A stretch of DNA of 64,000 nt from Archaeoglobales archaeon (GTDB taxonomy: Archaea > Halobacteriota > Archaeoglobi > Archaeoglobales > Archaeoglobaceae): contig JASFYJ010000001.1 in NCBI GenBank assembly GCA_030055525.1, positions 152,616 to 216,615 on the forward strand. The letters are read 5' to 3'. A model generated the notes under the pieces. The model made no database searches. It was not told the DNA's origin and was given only the letters and a program-made list of their open reading frames with translations. Positions within the stretch are counted from its first letter, which is position 1. Every line of letters begins with the position of its first letter. Position numbers and translations under genes: made by a program. Shown here in pieces: positions 16,059 through 22,872 of the stretch.

Positions 16059-16461
16059 TTCAAATGTTTTTCTGCATCATTTAGCCAACACTCGTGAAGT
16101 TGCGAGCAAATTGCTTGAAGACGTTGAAAACGGCAAGATTACTGGATTTATCAACGACGTAGTAGTTTCTGAGGTAATTTATGGATATCTGCGTGCTTTA
16201 ACGAATTTAAAGCCCCATCAACTTCAATCAAAACTACCCAAAATCGATTTTGATCTCAGCCCCATTAAGGACTTGCTCAGTTTGTTTCGAGTTCTTTCCT
16301 GCAGCTTTGGTGTGGAAGTTGCTGAAATCGTCGAGAAATACAAGCTGCTCCCGAATGACGCTTTAATAGCTGTGACTTGCAAGCACTACGGAATAAAAAA
16401 GATCGGTACTTTCGACGAAGACTTCAAGAGGGTAGATTTCCTCGAGGTTTTAGAGCTTTAG
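16042..16461 (+). CDS. PIN-domain toxin (VapC-like), cassette 4
   Basis: A 139-residue PIN-domain protein, the shortest toxin here. Asp in FFDSN, Glu in VSEVIYGY, Asp in PNDALIA and Asp in GTFDED give the complete acidic set. In the common C-terminus it has two private changes (AVTCKHY and KKIGTFDE). A perfect AGGAGG ribosome binding site 6 nt before ATG 16042 fixes the start. Confidence 0.85.
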   Translation: MEVFFDSNVFLHHLANTREVASKLLEDVENGKITGFINDVVVSEVIYGYLRALTNLKPHQLQSKLPKIDFDLSPIKDLLSLFRVLSCSFGVEVAEIVEKYKLLPNDALIAVTCKHYGIKKIGTFDEDFKRVDFLEVLEL

Positions 16462-16482
16462 AATTTATTTTCATTAATCCAC

Positions 16483-16527
16483 GTGCTACGAAGTGAGCAA
16501 TCTCAAGGATAGCGAAGCGGCGAACGC
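16483..16527. repeat. G+C-rich spacer hairpin element, copy E
   Basis: GTGCTACGAAGTGAGCAA, a short linker, then GATAGCGAAGCGGCGAACGC between cassettes 4 and 5. It shares both the core and the downstream TTCTTGTAATTCTA tail with copy C. Confidence 0.5.
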
Positions 16528-16570
16528 AACTTCTTGTAATTCTATCCTTTAGACCACCTAGAAAGAATGA

Positions 16571-16615
16571 AAAGTTAAGCGAAACCTATTTCTATTCTTA
16601 AAACAAACTATATTC
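16571..16615 (+). promoter_or_regulatory. conserved cassette promoter 5
   Basis: AAGTTAAGCGAAACCTATTT and the following CTATTCTTAAAACAAACTA repeats the common promoter block directly before the fifth antitoxin. Confidence 0.5.
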
Positions 16616-16813
16616 ATGCCTAAGATAATCGAAGCAATTTACGAAGACGGAGTTTTCAAACCTCTGGAGAAAGTTAATTTGAAGCCCGGGGAGAGGGTAA
16701 AAATTAGACTCGAAGATGCGGATTCCATAGTAGAAGAAGTTTTCGGTATCCTGAAGGGAAAGGACACAAATAAAGCTCTCAAAGAGTTGGAAAATGAATG
16801 GGGTTTTTGTTGA
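16616..16813 (+). CDS. AF2212/DUF104 family antitoxin, cassette 5
   Basis: A 65-residue antitoxin: common N-terminal ~30 residues, then a unique acidic stretch ([16 protein letters not shown]) and a C-terminal [13 protein letters not shown]. It overlaps its toxin by 20 nt. Confidence 0.84.
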   Translation: MPKIIEAIYEDGVFKPLEKVNLKPGERVKIRLEDADSIVEEVFGILKGKDTNKALKELENEWGFC

Positions 16814-17225
16814 TTCCTCTGTTTTTCTTAAAGTTTTAGAGGGAAACGAAAAAGTCAAGGAGTCATTTAAGTCCCTGATAAGAAAAGAGAGATTGTATCG
16901 TAATGCAATCGTTTACAGCGAGGTTCTTTATGTGTTTATAAAGCTAAAGACGGGCAAAAAGAGTTACGAGATCAGAAGTCAACCGGAGATCATCAAATCC
17001 AGCGAAAAAGAGCTTCAAAAACTGTTTGAATTCCTTAACTTAGCGCACTCGCTACCGATAACTGAAGAAGTGGAAATGATCTCTGCGAGCTTAATGAAGG
17101 AATATGGTTTGTTGCCAAACGACGCCTTAATAGCTGCGACCTGCAAGCATTATGGAATAAGGAAAATAGCCACCTTCGACGAGGATTTTAAAAGAGTAGA
17201 TTTTCTGGAAATTTTGGAGCTTTAA
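16794..17225 (+). CDS. PIN-domain toxin (VapC-like), cassette 5
   Basis: A 143-residue PIN-domain protein: Asp in FVDSSVFL, Glu in YSEVLYV, Asp in PNDALIA, Asp in ATFDED. The common 38-residue end has one change (Ile for Val in LEILEL). Both the DNA of this end and the spacer that follows are closest to those of cassette 1, although the cores of the two toxins are unrelated. Confidence 0.85.
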   Translation: MNGVFVDSSVFLKVLEGNEKVKESFKSLIRKERLYRNAIVYSEVLYVFIKLKTGKKSYEIRSQPEIIKSSEKELQKLFEFLNLAHSLPITEEVEMISASLMKEYGLLPNDALIAATCKHYGIRKIATFDEDFKRVDFLEILEL

Positions 17226-17300
17226 TTTCTTTAGCTTGACTCATCAACGAACTCTTGCAATTCCTAAGTTTTCTCTTTTTAATCGCTCAGCGAAGGCTGA

Positions 17301-17346
17301 AAAAGTTAAGCGAAATCTATTTCTATTTCCAAAGCGAACTAAATCT
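17301..17346 (+). promoter_or_regulatory. conserved cassette promoter 6 (in front of truncated copy)
   Basis: The common BRE/TATA-like block (AAAAAGTTAAGCGAAATC, then TATTTCTATTTCC) is intact, so the truncated antitoxin frame could still be transcribed. Confidence 0.45.
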
Positions 17347-17451
17347 ATGCCTAAAATAATCGAAGCAATCTACGAAGACGGAGTATTCAAGCCATTGGAG
17401 AAGGTTAATTTGAGAAGCTTTTTTGAGAAATTTCACAACTTCAGGATTTAA
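17347..17451 (+). pseudogene. truncated AF2212/DUF104 antitoxin, cassette 6
   Basis: Reads the common antitoxin N-terminus for 22 residues (through EKVNL), then changes abruptly to an unrelated tail [12 protein letters not shown] and stops. The change coincides with the constant/variable border of the intact cassettes. The DNA of the tail is the reverse complement of the start of a RelE-like gene, so this copy lost its own core and toxin by recombination with a neighbouring relBE locus. A 34-residue peptide could still be made. Confidence 0.8.
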
Positions 17452-17469
17452 ATAAACCTCGTAGGTCAT
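17413..17469 (-). pseudogene. RelE-like toxin, N-terminal fragment only
   Basis: On the minus strand an ATG at 17469 overlaps the stop of the upstream antitoxin-like gene (ATGA) and reads [18 protein letters not shown], the typical start of archaeal RelE/ParE-type toxins (strand, then a Lys-rich helix). After about 18 codons the frame runs into the antisense of the truncated cassette-6 antitoxin. The catalytic part is missing, so the toxin is dead. Confidence 0.6.
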
Positions 17470-17678
17470 TTCAAAACTTCATCAAGTTTCTCGATCGGAA
17501 TAAAATCGCTAAAATCACCTTTTTTAATCGCTTCCTTATGTTTTCTGATTAATTCTTGCTCATCTGGAGTCAAAATCGAGTCCGCAAGATCTTCTATGGC
17601 ATCTTCTATCCTTTCGATCCTCTTCTTTATCTCTCTAAGCTCATTGAGTATGTCAATCAGAGATATCGATTCTTGCAT
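17466..17678 (-). CDS. RelB-like antitoxin, orphaned
   Basis: A 70-residue protein: a coiled-coil-like first half (ILNELREIKKRIERIEDAIE) and a C-terminus LTPDEQELIRKHKEAIKKGD ending FIPIEKLDEVLK. This arrangement is common in archaeal antitoxins that precede RelE-type toxins, and a truncated relE-like frame follows with an ATGA overlap. With the toxin destroyed, the antitoxin remains as an orphan. Family assignment rests on architecture and context rather than a strong motif. Confidence 0.55.
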   Translation of the reverse strand: MQESISLIDILNELREIKKRIERIEDAIEDLADSILTPDEQELIRKHKEAIKKGDFSDFIPIEKLDEVLK

Positions 17679-17743
17679 GAATAAAGTTGGCCGTTGTGGG
17701 ATTCATAGATTTTCATCCCTTTCCCCTTCAATCTATTAGATGC

Positions 17744-18832
17744 TCATCGAGAGCTTTCAGGGGCAACAGAGCCCCACATCTGAAGGTTTAGTACAGCTAC
17801 AACATCTCTATCCATTACAAAACCGCATTCTTCGCGTTTCATTATACTGCCATCATAGGAAGCCATGCTTCCTGAGCAGAGTGGGCAGGTTTTGGATGAA
17901 TTGGCCTGATTGATATATTTTACCGGTAAGCCAAGCCATTTAAGCTTGTATTCGAGCATGAACTGGAATGTTCTTGCGTTCCATTTTGATAGCTTTCTGT
18001 TCACGTTTCTCGAGCCACTAAGAATTCGCCTCTTTACACCTTTCAGTTCTTCGAGAATCGCTCCGCATTTCATCTCTTTAAGCTCTCTCGCAATCCGCGC
18101 GGTTAGCTTGTGCATGAAGTTCCTTAGCCCTATTCTTCTCACACCCAGAATACTTTTTTAGCAGCTTCTTTGAGGTCAGAGGTTTAATCCTGGATAACTT
18201 TTGTATCTTCCGTCTTTTTACCTCGTAGACTCTGTGGATATGGTAAAGTTTTCTTAAGTCATAGCGCCTAATCTCGCCATCTATGAATGCCGTTATGTTC
18301 GTCAGGTTCACATCGAAGGAAGCCCACTTTTCCGCTTTAGGTTCAACATTCTTCCTGAACGTGATTATCAGCTCTTTCTCCGTTAAGATTAGTCCGCCGA
18401 TTCTATCAAAATCGCTCGGAATCCAGCTATACTTTCTTAAGTCAACTTCAAGATAGCGTTTATTCGGTTCAATGCTTATCCTCAATATTCCTTTTTTGAA
18501 GCTGAAGAGCGTGCTCTTGATGTAAACCGTTCTTTTAGTCATCTCGGGCTTACCTTCAGTTTTTCTCCTATTGTAGAGCGTTATCCAGCCCTTAACTAAG
18601 CCTATGACGGAGTTTATTGCTGAATCGACGTAGTGTTTTGAAAATCTCTAGTCTTTCAGCAGCTCTCTAAGTCTTTTCCTGTCTTCTCTATCGAATTCAA
18701 GGTGAGCCTTCCTGGAAATCTTGACATGCGATAGGATTACGTCTAAAACCTTCTGCTTAACTTTGAAGTATTCTTCGATTAAATCCCTTGGAGCTTCTAT
18801 TGGTATCTTGTAGCTTTTAACTGCTTCTACAA
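17744..18832 (-). pseudogene. tnpB: TnpB (IS605/IS607 OrfB RNA-guided nuclease), frameshifted
   Basis: Three pieces are readable. From about 18832: KSYKIPIEAPRDLIEEYF to RLRELLKD, then an in-frame TAG at 18648-18650 where a Trp is expected. From 18542: NRKYLEV-type strand region and the RuvC-I aspartate in ASFDVNLTNITAF. A frameshift near 18118 moves into the frame 18142-17744, which holds the RuvC-II glutamate region (ILEELKGVKRR), the zinc-ribbon cysteines (CPLC, and a degraded EECG) and the RuvC-III aspartate in DRDVVAVLNL. With one nonsense codon and one frameshift the protein is not made intact. All three catalytic acids survive, so inactivation looks recent. Confidence 0.8.
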
Positions 18833-18975
18833 CCTCTCAACCTCGCTCTTGGGATAGCGGAGCTTACCAGTCGGGAGCCTAACAGCTTTAATGATCCCCC
18901 TTCTTTGCTACTCCCAGAGAGTCTTAACCGAGATGTTAAATATCCTCGCAATCTTCAGATTAAAATTGAAGTGAT
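18831..18975 (-). pseudogene. IS607 resolvase, HTH domain fragment
   Basis: Reads KIARIFNISVKTLWE, an in-frame TAG (18908-18910), then QRRGIIKAVRLPTGKLRYP and KSEVERL. This is the MerR-like N-terminal domain of IS607-family serine resolvases, in which W-x-x-G-x-I/L and G-x-R-x-Y/F-P are the usual wing residues. The frame then runs straight into the TnpB N-terminus, with no catalytic serine domain. Confidence 0.65.
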
Positions 18976-19350
18976 CAAACTCTATTTAAAACCTATCGAT
19001 CTCAAAACTGCTGACTACAGCAAAAAACAGTTTAATGGGATTCGCTCCTCAAAGAGCGTGATTTTTAATACAAAGTTCGAGGATTTGCATTAGAACGAAA
19101 AAGGCTATCGATAATCAAAAGTTTGTTGATCTATTTCTCTAAAAAACTCAAAAACTTGAACCCTTTGTATTAACAAACTCCAGCTTGGAAACTTTCGAAT
19201 TCTTCTCCTGAGGTTGCCAACCGAGTTGCCAACTCTGAAAACATTCTAAGCGAAGATAAAATTCCACAACCTTCAAAACGAAAATCGAGCCATTCAAAAA
19301 ACCAAGAATCTAACGTTGGTCTTTCTGAAGTCTCAGATTACCGTAAGAAA
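18976..19350. other. spacer between IS607 remnant and tRNA-Ala
   Basis: About 375 nt without a credible gene. It holds two adjacent perfect hairpins, GGTT-GCC-AACC (19212-19222) and GAGTT-GCC-AACTC (19223-19235). No copy of the tRNA 3' end, which would mark an attachment site, is visible here. Confidence 0.45.
19212..19235. repeat. tandem GCC-loop hairpins
   Basis: Two back-to-back perfect inverted repeats, GGTTGCCAACC and GAGTTGCCAACTC, share the GTTGCCAAC core. The second uses the same GAGTTGC/GCAACTC arms as spacer element C in the toxin-antitoxin array. Confidence 0.45.
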
Positions 19351-19422
19351 TGGACTCGCCGGGATTTGAACCCGGGGCCTCCGCCTCGCAAAGGCGGCGC
19401 TCTACCGCTGAGCTACGAGCCC
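19351..19422 (-). tRNA. tRNA-Ala (UGC anticodon)
   Basis: The minus strand folds into a full cloverleaf: acceptor GGGCTCG/CGAGTCC with discriminator A, D arm with AGCTCAGCGGTAGAGC, anticodon stem CCGCC/GGCGG around loop TTTGCGA (anticodon TGC), and T arm with GGTTCAAATCC. CCA is not encoded and no intron is present. Anticodon TGC decodes GCN alanine codons. Confidence 0.93.
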
Positions 19423-19491
19423 TCTTGAGTAACTGTAACGCTCAAAATAAATTCTTTTCGCATGAATTTAAAACAAAAATTAGATAAGATT

Positions 19492-20940
19492 TCAGTCTTT
19501 TGGAATTTCCTCAGAAATTCCAGCCAGATACTTCGCTATATCCTTTTTCTTTTCAAAGTTGTAAGTTCTCCAGATCAATATCTCTTCCATCACCGGTGAA
19601 CCGCCGCCATGGACACCAGCAACAGCCTGAACTCCTCCAAGAGAAGAGCATAGAATATTAGATATCCCAAAAAGACATCTATAAACGTGTTCTGGTGGAA
19701 CATCGCTTTTTCTCTTTATGTATTTCTCTATGAGTGGTCTTGTTTCTGGATTTAGGTAATCTTCAACAAAAGGAAGAGCTGCTGGAAGTCCACCTGCAAG
19801 TTCAGCAAGTATTTCAAGCTCCTTGTAGTAATTTAAACCTGCATGTCTTCTTCCAACGTTTGCGTAAACTTCGTTCGGTAAATATGTCCCCGCGGGCGTC
19901 TTTCTACCAAATACTGCTGAAGCTACACCTGCTGCGTACACCAACTCAGCAGTTGCCGCAAGTTCAACCAGCTTCTCTCTGATGTTTGGCCTGTCATAAA
20001 CACCATTGTATTCAGCTATCAGCGCACCAAATCCCATCATTATGTCTGTACTTGCAGGTTTGCAGCCAGTATAGCTATGTCTGTGGAATAGGGCAAATAG
20101 ATGAGCTGCTAAAGTTGCATATTTATACTCTCCACATATAAAAACTCTCTCCCACGGTACAAAGACATCATCGAAGATTATCAGATTTTCATCATCCCCT
20201 ATCTCCCCCTGAGGCATCTTCAAACCTTCAGGTGCTCTAAGCTTGCTAGTTCTTGAGATTATCTTCACACCATCTGTATCTGCAGGAACTGCAAAAGCGA
20301 CACTGTAATTTACATCTTTTTCAGTCATAGCTCTTGTTGGTACAACGATTATCTCATCAGCAACAGCTGCCATGGTTATGCAATTTTTTGCCCCTCTAAC
20401 TACTACTCCATCACTTCTCTTTTCAACCACTCTAACGTACATGTCCGGATCTGATTGTTCATGTGGCCTTTTGCTACGATCACCCTTAACATCTGTCTGT
20501 GCACACGCTGCAACAAGATCTCTCTCCTGGAACTCTTTTAAGTAATCTAGAAACTTCTTGTGATAATCCGTTCCATGCTCCAAGTCGCAGAAGTACGTCG
20601 CAACTGAAAGTCCATTTATGGCATCACAGCCCATGCATCTCTGAATACACCCTCCAACCAAGCGACACAGTTTTCTTGTTACTTCTTGTTTCTTCATCAA
20701 ATCCTCGACAGACTGGTTTATGTGGGTAAATCTGTTTATTTTTTTTCCAGTAAGATGCGATTTGGCTGTTAAGATGTCTTTGAAGTATTCATTGTCCACA
20801 AGATCAAAAGTTTTGGAGATGACGTTTATACCTCCCGAAAGCTCATCTGAATCTCTACGTACCTTTTTCCCTCTTACATATACGTTTGGTTTCATCTTGT
20901 ATAAATCCTGTCTATACTCTTCTGAAGTTCTCATCATCAA
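19492..20940 (-). CDS. abfD: 4-hydroxybutyryl-CoA dehydratase
   Basis: A 482-residue FAD and [4Fe-4S] enzyme of the HpaB/AbfD family that dehydrates 4-hydroxybutyryl-CoA to crotonyl-CoA by a radical mechanism and also isomerises vinylacetyl-CoA. The cluster ligands of the characterised clostridial enzyme (C99, C103, H292, C299) have counterparts C98 and C102 in CIQRC, and H286 and C293 in HRHSYTGC, with matching spacing. This argues for a true dehydratase rather than a 4-hydroxyphenylacetate hydroxylase relative. Three ATG codons stand in a row at the start, after a GGTG element. It is the last gene of the operon, 6 nt after the thiolase. Confidence 0.9.
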   Translation of the reverse strand: MMMRTSEEYRQDLYKMKPNVYVRGKKVRRDSDELSGGINVISKTFDLVDNEYFKDILTAKSHLTGKKINRFTHINQSVEDLMKKQEVTRKLCRLVGGCIQRCMGCDAINGLSVATYFCDLEHGTDYHKKFLDYLKEFQERDLVAACAQTDVKGDRSKRPHEQSDPDMYVRVVEKRSDGVVVRGAKNCITMAAVADEIIVVPTRAMTEKDVNYSVAFAVPADTDGVKIISRTSKLRAPEGLKMPQGEIGDDENLIIFDDVFVPWERVFICGEYKYATLAAHLFALFHRHSYTGCKPASTDIMMGFGALIAEYNGVYDRPNIREKLVELAATAELVYAAGVASAVFGRKTPAGTYLPNEVYANVGRRHAGLNYYKELEILAELAGGLPAALPFVEDYLNPETRPLIEKYIKRKSDVPPEHVYRCLFGISNILCSSLGGVQAVAGVHGGGSPVMEEILIWRTYNFEKKKDIAKYLAGISEEIPKD

Positions 20941-20946
20941 ACACCT

Positions 20947-22143
20947 TCAAACTCTCTCGATTATAACTGCCGCTCCTTGCCCACCGCCAACGCAGGCTGT
21001 TGCTAAACCATAATCTCCTCCAGTTTCTTGTAAAATTCTTGCACATGTTCCGATCAATCTAGCTCCCGAAGCTGCAAGCGGATGACCAATAGCAATAGCT
21101 CCACCCTTGATATTCACCCTTTCAGGCTCAACTTTAAGCTCATGTATCGCATAAAGAGGAACAATTGCAAATGCTTCATTGATCTCCCAAACATCTATAT
21201 CACTTATCTTCAAATTTACTTTCTCCAAAGCCTTCTTAGATGCTGGAACGGGTCCTTTACCCATAACATAAGGCGGTACACCTGCGGTTCCATAAGTTAC
21301 TATCTTTGCGAGAGGTTCGATGCCGAATTCCTTTATTTTTTCCTTGCTCATTAGCAACAAACCAGAGGCTCCTGCATTTAGTGGTGATGAATTGCCGGCA
21401 GTTATAACTCCATCCGGTTTAAAGGCTGGAGGTAATTTTACAACCTGTTCAAGGCTTGTATCTCCTCTTATCGACTGATCAGAATCTACGACTATCTTCT
21501 TACCGTCAGCCTGCTCAGCTTCAACCGGCATTATCTCTCCCTTGAAGTAACCTTCTTTAAGCGCTTTGTAAGCTAATTGGTGACTTCTAACTCCCCATTG
21601 ATCCATATCTATCTTCTTTAGTCCGAATTTTTCTGCAGCCTCTTTGAAAAGTTCTTCAGCCGTTAGACCCATTACAAAGCCTATATCCATTCTGTAATCT
21701 TTATATTCTTCACTCAAAAGTTTCAGATTTGGGCTTCTGTGTGGATTGTCACCCATAGGAACCCTTGTCATGTGCTCAAATCCACCGGCTATTACAACAT
21801 CGCAGATACCTGCGGCAATCTCTAGAAATGCAAAACCGGTGGTCATTAAAGAGGATGCACACTGCATATCTACTACTGTTGTTGAAACTTCGTGTGGGTA
21901 TTTAGCTAGGATCGTTGCCATCTTACCTCCATATCCCCAGTTTTCCCATATTGGAAAAGCACATCCGATGTGGATTCTATCCACATCTCTTTTCTCTATT
22001 CCAGCTCTTCTTGGTAACTCCTCTAAAACCATCGCCATCAGTTCATCTCCCCTTATTTTGTGAAAAACATCCCTCTCAGGTTGTTGAGGCCTGCTCCTAG
22101 AGAAGGGCGTTCTTACGTATGCTGCAATGTAAACTTCCCTCAT
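20947..22143 (-). CDS. acetyl-CoA acetyltransferase (thiolase)
   Basis: A 398-residue thiolase. The nucleophilic cysteine is in VDMQCASSL, the active-site histidine in IGHPLAASGAR and the second cysteine in ATACVGGGQGA near the C-terminus; NEAFAIVPL supplies the usual NEAF motif. It thus has the complete biosynthetic/degradative thiolase active site and lacks the archaeal SCP-x-type pattern and its DUF35 partner. In this operon it could cleave acetoacetyl-CoA to two acetyl-CoA. A GGAGGTG ribosome binding site precedes the ATG. Confidence 0.9.
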   Translation of the reverse strand: MREVYIAAYVRTPFSRSRPQQPERDVFHKIRGDELMAMVLEELPRRAGIEKRDVDRIHIGCAFPIWENWGYGGKMATILAKYPHEVSTTVVDMQCASSLMTTGFAFLEIAAGICDVVIAGGFEHMTRVPMGDNPHRSPNLKLLSEEYKDYRMDIGFVMGLTAEELFKEAAEKFGLKKIDMDQWGVRSHQLAYKALKEGYFKGEIMPVEAEQADGKKIVVDSDQSIRGDTSLEQVVKLPPAFKPDGVITAGNSSPLNAGASGLLLMSKEKIKEFGIEPLAKIVTYGTAGVPPYVMGKGPVPASKKALEKVNLKISDIDVWEINEAFAIVPLYAIHELKVEPERVNIKGGAIAIGHPLAASGARLIGTCARILQETGGDYGLATACVGGGQGAAVIIERV

Positions 22144-22256
22144 CGATTCACCTCCAACTAATGATTTTTGTATTCAAATTTAAAACTTTCGCATTTTTCG
22201 AAATAATTTCGAAAATATTTCGTAGAACATGAAAATAAAAATATTAAATTTAAATG

Positions 22257-22835
22257 TTAAGATTGATGTACGGCCATCTTTTTCGCCATCTGCCTCTTTA
22301 CAAAGTTTGTAACGAACTTTAAGACTCCTAGAACACCCAGTATTAGTACTGCTCCACCAATTATCTCCACTGCAATCCATGAGATCCATATGTTGTGGTT
22401 TGCTAAAAAGCTTGCAAGATCGGCGAAAGAGACTGTGAAGTACATGAAAGCGTAGCTGTTGAAAAGCCAAGGTAGCTTTTGAGTCAATACAACTATTAGG
22501 AAGACGAAGACTGCAACGTAGATCATTACCGGCAATAGCATTGCTAAATCTTTTCCAAAGGTTGCAAAATAGTGCGCTGTCGAGTTTACAAACAACATGC
22601 AAAGGAAAAAGTTCACTATACCAAAGGCTCCACCTACTATTATCTTGCTGATTTCTTGTTTGTTTTCGTGCGTAACAAAGAACAATATCATTGCTACAAA
22701 GGCTGGCCAAGTTGCTAAATGTAATGCTTCAAGAGCAAATAGTACTATCAGAACCTCCAGCACCAGCAAAATTCCAAAAAACACGCGTGCATTCAAAGGT
22801 AAGCCAAACTTCTGTTCAATCTTTTGTTCAGTCAT
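22257..22835 (-). CDS. six-segment membrane protein in the 4-hydroxybutyrate operon
   Basis: A 192-residue integral membrane protein with about six hydrophobic segments (approximately residues 17-40, 42-56, 64-82, 93-117, 124-145 and 150-176) and a basic C-terminus. The pattern of Trp/Pro/Ala in the second segment followed by a glycine-rich third is vaguely like DUF1097-type proteins, but I cannot assign a family. It lies between the CoA ligase and thiolase with GAGGTG before its ATG. The location suggests uptake or sensing of the carboxylic acid degraded by the operon; this is inference. Confidence 0.65.
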   Translation of the reverse strand: MTEQKIEQKFGLPLNARVFFGILLVLEVLIVLFALEALHLATWPAFVAMILFFVTHENKQEISKIIVGGAFGIVNFFLCMLFVNSTAHYFATFGKDLAMLLPVMIYVAVFVFLIVVLTQKLPWLFNSYAFMYFTVSFADLASFLANHNIWISWIAVEIIGGAVLILGVLGVLKFVTNFVKRQMAKKMAVHQS

Positions 22836-22872
22836 CTAAACACCTCTATCCAAAAATTTAATTTTTATTTTA

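Larger units (their letters stand above)
17744..18975 (-). mobile_element. decayed IS607-type insertion sequence
   Basis: On the minus strand, a fragment of the HTH domain of an IS607-type serine resolvase (about 18975 to 18831) is joined directly to a TnpB gene (about 18830 to 17744). Both are broken. The resolvase catalytic domain is absent, implying an internal deletion. Exact ends are not identified, as this IS family leaves no target duplication or terminal inverted repeats. Confidence 0.7.

Noticed and set aside
13198-16550. CRISPR array as explanation of the repeats
   Set aside because: The repeats are too few, degenerate, unevenly spaced by hundreds of bases and separated by genes; no cas genes are present.
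12896-19422. Integrative element using tRNA-Ala as attachment site
   Set aside because: No integrase gene and no second copy of the tRNA 3' end was seen in the region; the accessory genes alone do not establish an integrated element.
20947-22143. Archaeal acetyl-CoA acetyltransferase working with a DUF35 partner (HMG-CoA route)
   Set aside because: The protein has a full bacterial-type Cys-His-Cys thiolase site and there is no DUF35 gene or HMG-CoA synthase beside it.
22180-22710. 176-codon minus-strand frame offset from the operon membrane protein
   Set aside because: Same strand as the 22257-22835 gene in another frame; Cys/Trp/Ser-rich translation typical of a shadow.
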